A DNA stretch of 64,000 nt from Prochlorococcus sp. AG-363-J23. Lineage in GTDB: Bacteria > Cyanobacteriota > Cyanobacteriia > PCC-6307 > Cyanobiaceae. The position numbers and the translations under genes were made by a program. Positions 46,549 through 55,755 of the stretch are shown here, one piece after another. The stretch covers positions 38,399 through 102,398 of the forward strand of contig QCFN01000002.1 of assembly GCA_003280245.1 (NCBI GenBank), written 5' to 3'. The notes below the pieces were generated by a model that was not told where the DNA came from, did no database searches, and saw nothing but the letters and a program-made list of their open reading frames with translations. The first letter of the stretch is position 1. Each line of letters begins with the position of its first letter.

Positions 46549-47511
46549 TTGCCGTTGGAAACAATCGAAGCCGATATTGTCATAATTGGTGGCGGGCCAG
46601 CTGGCTGCACCTGTGCTTTATATACCTCGCGAGCAGATCTAAAGACAGTAATACTTGACAAGAATCCTTCCGTAGGAGCTTTAGCTGTTACTCATCAGAT
46701 TGCTAATTATCCTGGGGTCGATAGTGAGATGAGTGGCGATGCTTTGTTGACCCTTATGAGGGATCAGGCTGTTCGGTATGGAGCTGATTACCGACGAGCC
46801 CAGGTATTTGGCGTCGATTTGGCAGGGGATTTGAAGACTGTCTATACGCCAGAGGGTACCTTTAAGGCAAAAGCATTGGTGCTAGCAACCGGTGCCATGG
46901 GCAGGCCTGCATCTTTTAAGGGTGAGGCTGATTACCTAGGTAGAGGTGTTAGTTATTGCGCTACTTGTGATGGTGCATTTTATAGAGGTAGAGAGGTTGC
47001 GGTAGTTGGAGTAAATAAAGAGGCTGTTGAGGAAGCACAGGTTTTGACCAAGTTTGCATCTAAAGTTCATTGGATTACTTCTAATGATCCTAAGCAAGAA
47101 GATTTTCATGCTCAGGAGTTAATTCGTAGAGATAATGTTAAACATTGGAGTAAGACCCGTTTGATGCTAATTAACGGAAATGATTCAGGAGTTACTGGAA
47201 TTACTGTTAAACCTAGGTCAAAAGATGAGGAGGAAACCTTGGCGTTGGAAGGCGTTTTTGTGTATATGAGTGGTTCTAAGCCGATTACTGATTTTTTAGG
47301 CGATCAGATAGCCTTAAAAGAAGATGGTGGTGTTGTAGTAGATGATTTTATGTCAACAACTTCAGAGGGTGTATGGGCAATAGGAGATATTAGAAATACT
47401 CCATTCAAGCAAGCTGTTGTCGCTGCCTCGGATGGTTGTATTGCTGCAATGGCAATAGATCGATACTTAAATAGCAGAAAGTCTATAAGGGTAGATTGGG
47501 TTCATCAATAA
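46549..47511 (+). CDS. Thioredoxin-reductase-like flavoprotein lacking NADPH motifs (DDOR-like)
   Basis: 320 aa from TTG 46549, preceded by GGAG. FAD motif IVIIGGGPAGCTCALY (~10-25), redox pair YCATCDG (C137/C140) and the C-terminal GVWAIGDIRN are intact, so it has the thioredoxin-reductase fold. The NADPH site is not: where NTR has GGGxxAxEE this protein has VVGVNKEAVEEA (~150-160), and the HRRxxxR phosphate site is replaced by TSNDPKQED. This matches the cyanobacterial diflavin-linked disulfide oxidoreductase (DDOR) family, which carries a second FAD there. A conventional NTR role is unlikely. Confidence 0.8.
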   Translation: MPLETIEADIVIIGGGPAGCTCALYTSRADLKTVILDKNPSVGALAVTHQIANYPGVDSEMSGDALLTLMRDQAVRYGADYRRAQVFGVDLAGDLKTVYTPEGTFKAKALVLATGAMGRPASFKGEADYLGRGVSYCATCDGAFYRGREVAVVGVNKEAVEEAQVLTKFASKVHWITSNDPKQEDFHAQELIRRDNVKHWSKTRLMLINGNDSGVTGITVKPRSKDEEETLALEGVFVYMSGSKPITDFLGDQIALKEDGGVVVDDFMSTTSEGVWAIGDIRNTPFKQAVVAASDGCIAAMAIDRYLNSRKSIRVDWVHQ

Positions 47512-47544
47512 GATATAGCAAAATCAAATTATTTTTTTTATAAG

Positions 47545-47826
47545 CTACAACGGGGAAGCTTCAGAGATATAAGCTACTCCACCGTAGTAACTAAGTAATG
47601 GTTTTATTTGCTCACTTATTCTATTTATAACGCTTTGTTCGCAAAAAATAATTACATGTGCATTAGCTCCTAAGCCTGTAAATTCCATGTCTTCTGAAAC
47701 TATCCTTTCAGGTCCTCTTCCAGTAACATGTTTCATGACTGTGTATCCAGGCACTTCAGCTGCTTCAAGAGATTTAAGCATTGCGTCTAATTCTCTTTCC
47801 CCAAAAATAAGATCTAAGCGTTTCAT
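47545..47826 (-). CDS. sbtB: SbtB-like PII-family regulator
   Basis: 93 aa. It shows the PII core (RLDLIFGERELDAMLKSLE) and a T-loop region GRGPERIVSEDMEFTGLGANAHVI typical of SbtB. It starts 4 bases after the sbtA stop and should bind SbtA and adenyl nucleotides to control bicarbonate uptake. Canonical SbtB of freshwater strains has a C-terminal Cys-containing loop (CGPxGC) acting as a redox-controlled lid; this protein ends at SEASPL without it. Confidence 0.82.
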   Translation of the reverse strand: MKRLDLIFGERELDAMLKSLEAAEVPGYTVMKHVTGRGPERIVSEDMEFTGLGANAHVIIFCEQSVINRISEQIKPLLSYYGGVAYISEASPL

Positions 47827-47830
47827 TTAT

Positions 47831-48826
47831 TTATCCATTTAATGGAATTATAGTTCTTACTAGGCTCATATATATAGGAATACCTAAAACTATATTAAAT
47901 GGAAAGGTTAGCCCCAAAGTAGTTGATATATAATAACTTGACTTTGCTTCAGGTACAGTCATCCTCATTGCCGCAGGAACTGCTAAATAAGATGCGCTAG
48001 CGCATAACACTACAAAAAGTAATGCATTGCCAGGACCTAGGACTAGTAATTTTGCAATCATTACACCTATGAAGGCATTAAAAATTGGCATGAATACTGC
48101 AAACCCTATGAGAAACGGACCAGCTCTTTTGAGGCTTGGCAGTCTTTGGGCTGCAACTATTCCCATATCTAGTAGAAAGAAACATTCTGCACCATAAAAA
48201 AGTTTCCCAGTGAAGGGCTGCATTTTTTCTACTCCTGAAGGATTATGTGCTGCTGTTAGGAAGCCAATAAGTAAACTTCCAAGTAACAAATAAGCTGATC
48301 CATTAAGCATTGCTTCGTGTAAGATTGAACCCAATCTCATTCTCTTTGAGTTAGGACGTTTTTTAGGAGCAGCTAACTTTACTAGTAATAATCCAACTAT
48401 AATTGCAGGAGATTCCATTATTGCTAATGCTGCAACCATAAAACCATCAAATGGAATGTTTTGGTTTTCTAGAAAGCTTTCAGCAGTTATAAATGTAACT
48501 GCACTAATAGATCCATAGGCAGCAGCTATTGCTGCGGAATTGAATACATCAAATTTAAGTCTTAGTATTGCAAAACAAATAAGTGGGATTAATAATGACA
48601 TAAATATTGCAGCCAAAACAGTTGGTATGACTTGTCCTTCAAATCCACTTCGTTCTAACTCTAGTCCACCTTTGAATCCTATTGCTAATAAAAGATAAAG
48701 AGAAAAAAGCTTAGGTAGAGGGGCTGGTATTTCTAAATCTGATTTTACGACAACTGCAAACGTCCCCAGGAAAAAGAATAAAACAGGTGGGGTTAAAACG
48801 TTCTGTAAAATTAGGCTAGTTTCCAT
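47831..48826 (-). CDS. sbtA: SbtA-family sodium-dependent bicarbonate transporter
   Basis: 331 aa, hydrophobic throughout, ~10 helices. Conserved blocks include AIGFKGGLELERSGF (~50), the AAYGSISAVTFITAESFL segment (~103-120) and the second-repeat ASYLAVPAAMRMTVPEA (~285-300), matching the inverted repeats of SbtA. SbtA imports HCO3- with Na+ for the carbon-concentrating mechanism. It is shorter than Synechocystis SbtA (~374) mainly in the cytosolic loop. The SbtB gene follows directly. Confidence 0.86.
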   Translation of the reverse strand: METSLILQNVLTPPVLFFFLGTFAVVVKSDLEIPAPLPKLFSLYLLLAIGFKGGLELERSGFEGQVIPTVLAAIFMSLLIPLICFAILRLKFDVFNSAAIAAAYGSISAVTFITAESFLENQNIPFDGFMVAALAIMESPAIIVGLLLVKLAAPKKRPNSKRMRLGSILHEAMLNGSAYLLLGSLLIGFLTAAHNPSGVEKMQPFTGKLFYGAECFFLLDMGIVAAQRLPSLKRAGPFLIGFAVFMPIFNAFIGVMIAKLLVLGPGNALLFVVLCASASYLAVPAAMRMTVPEAKSSYYISTTLGLTFPFNIVLGIPIYMSLVRTIIPLNG

Positions 48827-48865
48827 AAAATCTTTCCCTAAGATATTGGGATTGGTAGTGGAAAG

Positions 48866-50617
48866 TTAAATACCTATTTCAGTTTTAGCAGATTGAAGAG
48901 CTTCGAGACGACTTCCAACTACGCCATCTACACCAAAACGAGCAAGTCTTTCTTTTACTCGTTCACTTGAACAGGCTACTAAAGCTTTTCTTGAGTTATT
49001 TTTTGCCTCCTGAACCATATCTTCAATTGCAAGTGTTGCGGTTACTCCTAATCTTGGGACCTCAGTGATATCAAGGATTAGTACTTTGTAATTACGCACT
49101 AACATCATTCTTTCGGTAATACCTTTAGCTGCTCCAAAGCTTAAGGGACCTTTTAGCCTAAATAGCATTACCTCGCCTGAGCATTGCTCATAAAGAGCTT
49201 TTTCATCGGGAGGTAAAGATAATTCCCCTTCATTTTCCATTAAAGGATTATCAGCATCCATACCCTCTAGTTGAGTTTTAGTAATTGAATCAATTGTGAG
49301 CATATTTGCCACAAAAACGCCCACTAAAACTGCCCAAATCAAGTCCCAGAAAACTGTCATCAATAACACTCCATACATTACTGCTGCTGTTTTCAGAGAA
49401 AGTCGATGAGCTCTACCTAAAAATCCCCAGTCAATAATGTCTAAGCCAACTTTTATTAGTATTCCTGCTAAAAGTGCAGTTGGAATTTGAGCTGCTAAGG
49501 GTCCTGCTCCTAACAAAACTAACAACAAAACAATTGAATGGACCATTCCAGATATTGGGGTCTGACCTCCTGACTTGACATTTATTACTGTTCTCATTGT
49601 TGCACCTGCACCAGGTAGACCAGTTAGAAGTCCTGCGATACTGTTTCCAAGACCTTGACCTATTAGTTCTCTATCTGAATTGTGGCGAGTTTGAGAAATG
49701 TTGTCAGCCACAAGGGAAGTAAGCAGAGAATCTATTGCTCCAAGTACTGCAAGTACTAATCCTGCTTTTAGAATTACAGGGAAGTGTTCGTTCCAGTTAG
49801 GCATTGAAAATGCCAGACCACCCTCAGGAATAGCGCCAATTCGAGGTAAAGGTTCTAGGCCTTTTTCGGCAAGGCTTGCATCATTAAATAGAATTACTGA
49901 TAACGGAGTGACAATTAATAGAGCTAAAAGTGGGGAGGGAACCCATTGACTAATTCGTCTGGGTGTTAGAAATACAATTGCAAGAGTCATTACTGCAACA
50001 GCCACCGCAGCCAAGTTTGGTTCAAAATTTAAAAAAAGAGTTCCTAGTGATTCGAGGACTCCTCCACGCGTGCTAATTCCTAGTAATGGTCCAAGTTGTA
50101 AAGCTAGGATTATTACTCCAATCCCTGACATAAACCCTGATACCACTGAGTAGGGTACAAGAGTGATGTACTTTCCAAGCTTTAAAAGACCAAAAAGAAC
50201 TTGAAATAGACCGCCAATTACAACTGCTGCCATTACAAGTGGAAGTATTTCGCCCGCGTTTAAATCTCTTGAAACACCAACAGCAGCAAGACTTGCAACT
50301 ACACCCGCTACTGTTACGCTCATTGGCCCAGTCGGCCCACTAACTTGTGCAGGCGTCCCGCCAAATAAAGCAGCAATAAATCCAACAACTACTGCTCCAT
50401 AAAGGCCGTAAATAGCCCCGCCTTGGCCTAAAGCTGCATTTCCAAAGGCAAGAGCTAGTGGTAGTGCTACAACTGCAGCGGTGACGCCACCTAGTAGATC
50501 GCCCCTTAGATTCCTTAGGTGTAGTCCATGAACAAGAGCCAAAGTTTTTCTCCTTGCTTCTTTTAATAGGCTATAACCACGTCGACCATAATCACTTGGT
50601 TTTTTCATCCTATTCAT
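48866..50617 (-). CDS. bicA: SulP-family transporter, BicA-like bicarbonate carrier
   Basis: 583 aa. The N-terminal SulP membrane domain begins near residue 35 (LRGDLLGGVTAAVVALPLAL) with YGLYGAVVVGFIAALFGGTPAQVSGPTGP-type signature (~72-95) and a GLPGAGATMRTVINVKSGGQ block (~338-357). The C-terminal STAS domain is at ~465-575 (LFRLKGPLSFGAAKGI). Members transport HCO3-, sulfate or other anions; placement 40 bases upstream of sbtA-sbtB argues for bicarbonate. The symbol rests on that context. Confidence 0.8.
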   Translation of the reverse strand: MNRMKKPSDYGRRGYSLLKEARRKTLALVHGLHLRNLRGDLLGGVTAAVVALPLALAFGNAALGQGGAIYGLYGAVVVGFIAALFGGTPAQVSGPTGPMSVTVAGVVASLAAVGVSRDLNAGEILPLVMAAVVIGGLFQVLFGLLKLGKYITLVPYSVVSGFMSGIGVIILALQLGPLLGISTRGGVLESLGTLFLNFEPNLAAVAVAVMTLAIVFLTPRRISQWVPSPLLALLIVTPLSVILFNDASLAEKGLEPLPRIGAIPEGGLAFSMPNWNEHFPVILKAGLVLAVLGAIDSLLTSLVADNISQTRHNSDRELIGQGLGNSIAGLLTGLPGAGATMRTVINVKSGGQTPISGMVHSIVLLLVLLGAGPLAAQIPTALLAGILIKVGLDIIDWGFLGRAHRLSLKTAAVMYGVLLMTVFWDLIWAVLVGVFVANMLTIDSITKTQLEGMDADNPLMENEGELSLPPDEKALYEQCSGEVMLFRLKGPLSFGAAKGITERMMLVRNYKVLILDITEVPRLGVTATLAIEDMVQEAKNNSRKALVACSSERVKERLARFGVDGVVGSRLEALQSAKTEIGI

Positions 50618-50753
50618 AACATTCTTTTATATAAGAATGGTTACTGAGCTTTTTGAGGTCGTTTTTTCGTTCGGGCTTTACTACATTTGAAGAGGCCCAT
50701 TACCGTGCTGGAGCTGGGAGACTTACAAATCAATGTTTTGTTAGAAAAACCCT

Positions 50754-51725
50754 ATGGCTTCCGGAGGCTACAGGGACTACTTCAGAGTTCTCGGAGTGGA
50801 GCGAAGCGCTGATTCCGATACTATAAAGCGCGCATTTCGGAAGTTGGCGAGGCAATATCATCCTGATGTGAATCCAGGAGACAAAGAATCAGAAGCGAAA
50901 TTTAAGGAAATTAATGAGGCTTATGAAGTCCTTTCAGATGATGAAAAACGTCGTAAATATGAGCAGTTTGGTCAGTATTGGAATAAATCCCCTGGAATAG
51001 GAGGTCCATCAGGAAACTCCTTTGATGTTGATTTTGGCAGATATGGAAATTTTGATGAGTTTATAAATGATCTTTTAGGTCGTTTTGGTGGTGCAAAAGG
51101 CACTTCCGGTTTCCCAGGAGCATTCTCAACTGGTGGTTTTACTACTGGCGGACCTGGATTCTCAAAGGGAAGTAATCGTTCATCTATGAGGTTGGATGCA
51201 GAAGTGGACTTAAAAGTTGGTTTTTTAGAAGCTTTACATGGGTCTGAACGTACTCTCGCTGTTAACGCGGAAAAGGTTCAGGTGAGAATACCTAAGGGTA
51301 TTCGCCAAGGTGCAAAACTTCGTTTGAAAGGAAAAGGAAATTTAGATTCTGCAAGCGGGTTTCGAGGTGACCTTTATCTTCATCTTTCTATTCAAGATCA
51401 CCCTGTTTGGAATCTTGATGGAATTAATATAAAGGGTAACTTACCGGTTTCTTTTGATGAAATTGCTCTTGGTTGCAATGTAAAAGTGATCACTCCAGAT
51501 GGTGAGGCAAAAGTAATAATCCCAGCGGGAACTTCTCCTGGCCGTTGTTTGAGATTAAAGGGTAAGGGTTGGCCTAGCAGTAATGGGAGGGGTGATTTAC
51601 TTCTGACTCTTAAGATTCATGTTCCTGATCAATGGTCTAATGAAGAGATTGAAATTCTAAATCGCCTTAAAGATGTTCGATCTTTTGACCCTAGAGTTTC
51701 TTGGATCGAGACTGCCAGTCTTTAA
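50754..51725 (+). CDS. DnaJ/CbpA-type co-chaperone without zinc finger
   Basis: 323 aa. J domain at ~8-72 with the HPD motif (RQYHPDVNPG), a Gly/Phe/Ser-rich linker (~85-145), then two substrate-binding beta domains (VDLKVGFLEALHGSERTL; GNLPVSFDEIALGCNVKV). There are no CxxCxGxG repeats, so it is a type II (CbpA-like) J protein that stimulates DnaK. It leads a plus-strand run with hemB, gloA and mutS2. Confidence 0.93.
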   Translation: MASGGYRDYFRVLGVERSADSDTIKRAFRKLARQYHPDVNPGDKESEAKFKEINEAYEVLSDDEKRRKYEQFGQYWNKSPGIGGPSGNSFDVDFGRYGNFDEFINDLLGRFGGAKGTSGFPGAFSTGGFTTGGPGFSKGSNRSSMRLDAEVDLKVGFLEALHGSERTLAVNAEKVQVRIPKGIRQGAKLRLKGKGNLDSASGFRGDLYLHLSIQDHPVWNLDGINIKGNLPVSFDEIALGCNVKVITPDGEAKVIIPAGTSPGRCLRLKGKGWPSSNGRGDLLLTLKIHVPDQWSNEEIEILNRLKDVRSFDPRVSWIETASL

Positions 51726-51759
51726 TTAGATCTACCATCGAAGGAACACTTTAAAAAAT

Positions 51760-52761
51760 ATGGACCTTACCTACCGCCCACGCCGCCTTCGTCGCTCGCC
51801 TGCTATTCGAGCAATGGTAAGGGAGACCTCATTGAGTGCAGCGGATTTCATTTATCCGTTGTTTGTTCATGAGGGAGCTGAGGTGGAACCTATTGGAGCC
51901 ATGCCAGGGGCAAGTCGTTGGACATTGGAGACCTTAAGAGGTGAAGTTCAGAGAGCTTGGGATTTAGGCGTACGTTGCGTTGTCCTTTTCCCAAAAGTGG
52001 CCGATGAACTAAAAACTGAAGACGGCAAAGAATGTTTTAACGAGGATGGCTTGATACCTAGAGCAATCCGTTTACTTAAAAAAGATTTGCCTGAAATGAC
52101 TGTGATGACTGATGTTGCATTGGATCCTTATTCTTGTGACGGTCATGACGGGATTGTCAGTGCAACAGGAGTGGTTCTTAACGATGAGACTATTGAGCAA
52201 CTATGCAAACAGGCATTGGTTCAGGCTGAAGCTGGTGCAGATTTGATAGGACCTAGTGACATGATGGATGGTCGTGTAGGAGCTATTAGAGACGCACTTG
52301 ATGAGCAAGGTTTTGAACATGTTGGAATTATTAGTTATACGGCTAAGTATTCTTCTGCTTACTATGGACCATTTAGGGAAGCGCTTGATTCAGCCCCTCG
52401 AGATCTTGGAGTAAAACCAATCCCAAAAGATAAGAGTACTTATCAAATGGATCCCGCAAATTCACGTGAGGCAATTACTGAGGCTCAATTAGATGAGCAA
52501 GAAGGTGCGGATATTTTGATGGTTAAGCCAGGTTTGGCTTATCTCGACATCATCTATCGTTTAAGACATGAATCTGAATTGCCAATAGCTGCATATAACG
52601 TGAGTGGTGAATATGCAATGGTTAAAGCAGCTGCACAAAGAGGTTGGATAGATGAGCGAGCAGTTGTGTTGGAAACTTTATTGAGTTTTAAGCGAGCAGG
52701 AGCAGACTTAATTCTTACTTATCATGCTTGTGATGCTGCAAACTGGTTAGCGCAGGATTGA
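51760..52761 (+). CDS. hemB: Delta-aminolevulinic acid dehydratase
   Basis: 333 aa. The Schiff-base lysine lies in ILMVKPGLAYLD (~252) and the second lysine in ISYTAKYSSAYYGPFR (~195). The metal segment reads TDVALDPYSCDGHDGIV, where Asp replaces the Cys triad of Zn enzymes, so it should be Mg-dependent as in other phototrophs. It condenses two ALA into porphobilinogen for heme, chlorophyll and bilins. 34 bases after dnaJ. Confidence 0.97.
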   Translation: MDLTYRPRRLRRSPAIRAMVRETSLSAADFIYPLFVHEGAEVEPIGAMPGASRWTLETLRGEVQRAWDLGVRCVVLFPKVADELKTEDGKECFNEDGLIPRAIRLLKKDLPEMTVMTDVALDPYSCDGHDGIVSATGVVLNDETIEQLCKQALVQAEAGADLIGPSDMMDGRVGAIRDALDEQGFEHVGIISYTAKYSSAYYGPFREALDSAPRDLGVKPIPKDKSTYQMDPANSREAITEAQLDEQEGADILMVKPGLAYLDIIYRLRHESELPIAAYNVSGEYAMVKAAAQRGWIDERAVVLETLLSFKRAGADLILTYHACDAANWLAQD

Positions 52762-52793
52762 GAATCTGAATTTTCTAGAGAGGGGGTGCTTTC

Positions 52794-53195
52794 ATGAAGA
52801 CTGTTCGAAGATTGGGTCACATAGCTATAAGAGTTCAAAATATGGAGCGTGCCAAATCTTTTTATATGGGTTTAGGTATGAATTTGATTTGGCAAGATGA
52901 GGATTGGTGCTATTTAGAAGCTGTAGAGAGTAGAGATGGCTTGGCATTGTTGGGACCAGGATATAAAGCGGCCGGCCCACATTTTGCATTCCATTTTAAT
53001 GAACGTTCAGATGTTGATGATATACATAACTCACTGAAGGGTAAGGGTGTTCATGTTGGGCCTATTCATGATCATCGAGATGGAACAGCATCTTTTTATT
53101 TAAAAGATCCGGAAGGTAATTGGCTTGAGATGCTTTATCAACCTTCAGGAGGGATTCCAAACAATCAGACTGAAATTAATAAACCTTTGGCATGA
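52794..53195 (+). CDS. gloA: Lactoylglutathione lyase-like VOC protein
   Basis: 133 aa. A glyoxalase-I fold is suggested by RRLGHIAIRVQNMERAKSFYMGLG and the C-terminal DGTASFYLKDPEGNWLEML, giving the H...E...H...E metal set (HIAIRV, GPHFAFHF, DPEGNWLEM). It is probably the methylglyoxal detoxification enzyme, but VOC proteins vary. The stop overlaps the mutS2 start by four bases (ATGA). Confidence 0.85.
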   Translation: MKTVRRLGHIAIRVQNMERAKSFYMGLGMNLIWQDEDWCYLEAVESRDGLALLGPGYKAAGPHFAFHFNERSDVDDIHNSLKGKGVHVGPIHDHRDGTASFYLKDPEGNWLEMLYQPSGGIPNNQTEINKPLA

Positions 53196-55606
53196 CACCA
53201 ACTGGGCTCAAGCCTTCTGATGCTACGGAGTCAAAAGCTTTTCTTGAGACTTTGGAGTTGCTTGAATGGCCGAGGCTTTGTGAGCATTTGGCTGAGTTTT
53301 CCAGTACTAAGCAAGGTCAGGTTGCCTGTAAAAATCTTTTTTTTCCAGTTGACTTTTTAAGTAGTAGAAGACTCTTGGAAGAGACTCTTCAGATTGGTGA
53401 ACTTGATGTCATGATTGAAGGCGGTATTAGTTTTCAAGGTGTTCATGACTTAGATCAAACTTTAGAACGTTGTATTAAGGGTGGAGTTGCCTCGGGTGAG
53501 GAGCTATTGGCGGTTGCAGAAACTATTGCAGCGGGTCGTCGATTGCGTAGACAAGTCAATGATCAGGAGCTACGACCAAATTTGACAGTTTTATTTAGTG
53601 ATCTAGCAACTTTGCCAGATTTGGAGCACACTCTTAAGTTCGGATTAGAAGAAGGTGGCAGGATTGCTAACCGAGCGAGCAAGGTACTTGAGGGTTTAAG
53701 ACTTAAATTTCAAAACTTGCAAGGACAAAGAAATGAACTGCTGAACCAGCTTCTAAGGAGATACGGCTCGCTTTTACAAGATAAGGTTATAACTGAAAGG
53801 AATGGACGCCCTGTAATTTCTCTGAAGGCAATAGCTGCATCTCAAGTTGCTGGGCTGGTTCATGACAGCTCTGCATCAGGAAATACGATTTTTCTGGAAC
53901 CCCAAGTTGTTATCTCACTAGGTAATCAGTTGGCAACATTAGATTCATGTATATGTAAAGAAGAAAAAAAATTACTTTCTGAGTGGAGTGTTCTAGTTAG
54001 AGAAAATTATGAGTCAATTAAGCAACTATTGTCTGCATTATTAAATCTTGACTTGGCTCTCACAAGAGCTCGCTATGGCAAATGGTTAGGAGGTGTTCCG
54101 CCCATTCTTGAGGAAAAGGCTGAAGCTCCCTTTATTTTTAAGGAATTACGTCATCCACTTCTTGTCTGGCAACATTTAAAAAGAAAAGGAGCTCCTGTAG
54201 TCCCAATAAGTATCGAAGTTTCTTCGTCTCTAAGAGTGGTAGCAATCACAGGCCCGAATACCGGTGGGAAAACCGTAACTCTTAAAAGCATTGGGTTGGC
54301 AACACTGATGGCGAGAGCAGGATTGTTAATCCCGTGTTCAGAGATGCCTTCCTTGCCTTGGTGTGCTCAGGTTTTTGCCGATATTGGAGATGAACAGTCT
54401 CTGCAACAAAATTTGTCTACTTTTAGTGGTCATATCAAACGGATAGGAAGGATCTTTGATTCTCTTGATCAAACTCAAGGACCTTCTCTTGTTTTGCTTG
54501 ATGAGGTTGGAGCAGGGACTGACCCTAGCGAAGGAAGTGCATTGGCTAGCTCGATTTTGCAAACATTGGCTCACCGTGCACGACTAACGGTAGCCACGAC
54601 TCATTACGGCCAATTAAAAGCAATTAAATATAGTGATTCACGATTTGAAAATGCCTCTGTTGAATTTGATGGTGAGACGATTTCACCAACTTTTCGCTTG
54701 CTTTGGGGGATCCCTGGTAGAAGTAATGCTTTGTTAATCGCTAATAGGTTAGGCCTGGAATCCGAAGTTGTTGAGCGAGCCAAAGAGTTTTTGCAATCTG
54801 GTCCTGATGCCCAAATTGATTTAACTATTCGAGGATTGGAAGCTCAACGCAAGAGACAGCAAGAAGCATCAGAAGATGCTGCGGCTTTATTGGCTAGGAC
54901 TGAATTACTGCATGAAGAGATTCTTATTCGTTGGCAAAGGCAGAAGAACCTTTCCGAAGAGATTCAATCAAAGGGAAGGGTAGAACTAGAAAAATCTATT
55001 CGCGAGGGACAACAGGAGGTTCGCCAATTAATTAGGCGTTTGCGAATGCCAGATGCGGATGGAGAGATAGCTCGGACTGCCGGCCAAAAATTACGTCGTA
55101 TAAGTTCTCGTAGTCAACCCTCTTTGCCAAGGGTAAGTGATTCTAATTGGATCCCTAAAGTTGGAGATCGAATTAGGGTTTTAGCTCTTGGTAAAGCAGG
55201 TCAAGTGATGTCAATATCTGATGATGGAAAGCAACTCACTGTGAGATGTGGGCTTATGAGAAGTACTGTTGCTTTTAACGCAGTTGAAAGCCTAGATGGT
55301 CGGAAACCTGTTGTTCAGTCTGAAGTTAAAGTGCTTGTAAAAGCTGAGAAGAGATCCAGTCCTAATATTAGATCTAAACAAAACACAATTGATGTTAGAG
55401 GATTGAGAGTTCATGAGGCTGAAGTTGTTCTTGAGGCTGAGCTTCGGAAGATCAGTGGCCCTTTGTGGATCATCCATGGAATAGGCACGGGAAAACTTAA
55501 AAGAGGTTTGCGTCAATGGTTAAATACACAGCCATATATTGAGCGAATAACTGATGCTGAGATAGGAGATGGTGGGGCTGGTTGCAGTGTTGTTTGGGTT
55601 AGATAA
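53192..55606 (+). CDS. mutS2: Endonuclease/ATPase MutS2
   Basis: 804 aa. MutS-type ATPase: Walker A GPNTGGKTVTLKSIGL (~355), Walker B LVLLDEVGAGTDPSEGSAL (~435). No MutS mismatch-recognition domain is present. A coiled coil (~520-650), a KOW-like region (~655-700) and a C-terminal Smr domain (IDVRGLRVHEAEVVLEAEL, IIHGIGTGKLKRGLRQWL) complete it. MutS2 limits recombination and, in Bacillus, splits collided ribosomes. Last gene of the dnaJ-hemB-gloA-mutS2 run. Confidence 0.96.
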   Translation: MTPTGLKPSDATESKAFLETLELLEWPRLCEHLAEFSSTKQGQVACKNLFFPVDFLSSRRLLEETLQIGELDVMIEGGISFQGVHDLDQTLERCIKGGVASGEELLAVAETIAAGRRLRRQVNDQELRPNLTVLFSDLATLPDLEHTLKFGLEEGGRIANRASKVLEGLRLKFQNLQGQRNELLNQLLRRYGSLLQDKVITERNGRPVISLKAIAASQVAGLVHDSSASGNTIFLEPQVVISLGNQLATLDSCICKEEKKLLSEWSVLVRENYESIKQLLSALLNLDLALTRARYGKWLGGVPPILEEKAEAPFIFKELRHPLLVWQHLKRKGAPVVPISIEVSSSLRVVAITGPNTGGKTVTLKSIGLATLMARAGLLIPCSEMPSLPWCAQVFADIGDEQSLQQNLSTFSGHIKRIGRIFDSLDQTQGPSLVLLDEVGAGTDPSEGSALASSILQTLAHRARLTVATTHYGQLKAIKYSDSRFENASVEFDGETISPTFRLLWGIPGRSNALLIANRLGLESEVVERAKEFLQSGPDAQIDLTIRGLEAQRKRQQEASEDAAALLARTELLHEEILIRWQRQKNLSEEIQSKGRVELEKSIREGQQEVRQLIRRLRMPDADGEIARTAGQKLRRISSRSQPSLPRVSDSNWIPKVGDRIRVLALGKAGQVMSISDDGKQLTVRCGLMRSTVAFNAVESLDGRKPVVQSEVKVLVKAEKRSSPNIRSKQNTIDVRGLRVHEAEVVLEAELRKISGPLWIIHGIGTGKLKRGLRQWLNTQPYIERITDAEIGDGGAGCSVVWVR

Positions 55607-55755
55607 GAGTGTTTCTTGGGAAGTTTCATTTGCTTTGGTCTTGATAAAACTATCGCTATAAAATTAGTCATAAAAACTATTAATTCCGACTATTGGAAGT
55701 TAATATTGTTCAATTAATCTCTTTAAGATTTGAAAATGTTGTTTTACTCGAACAT

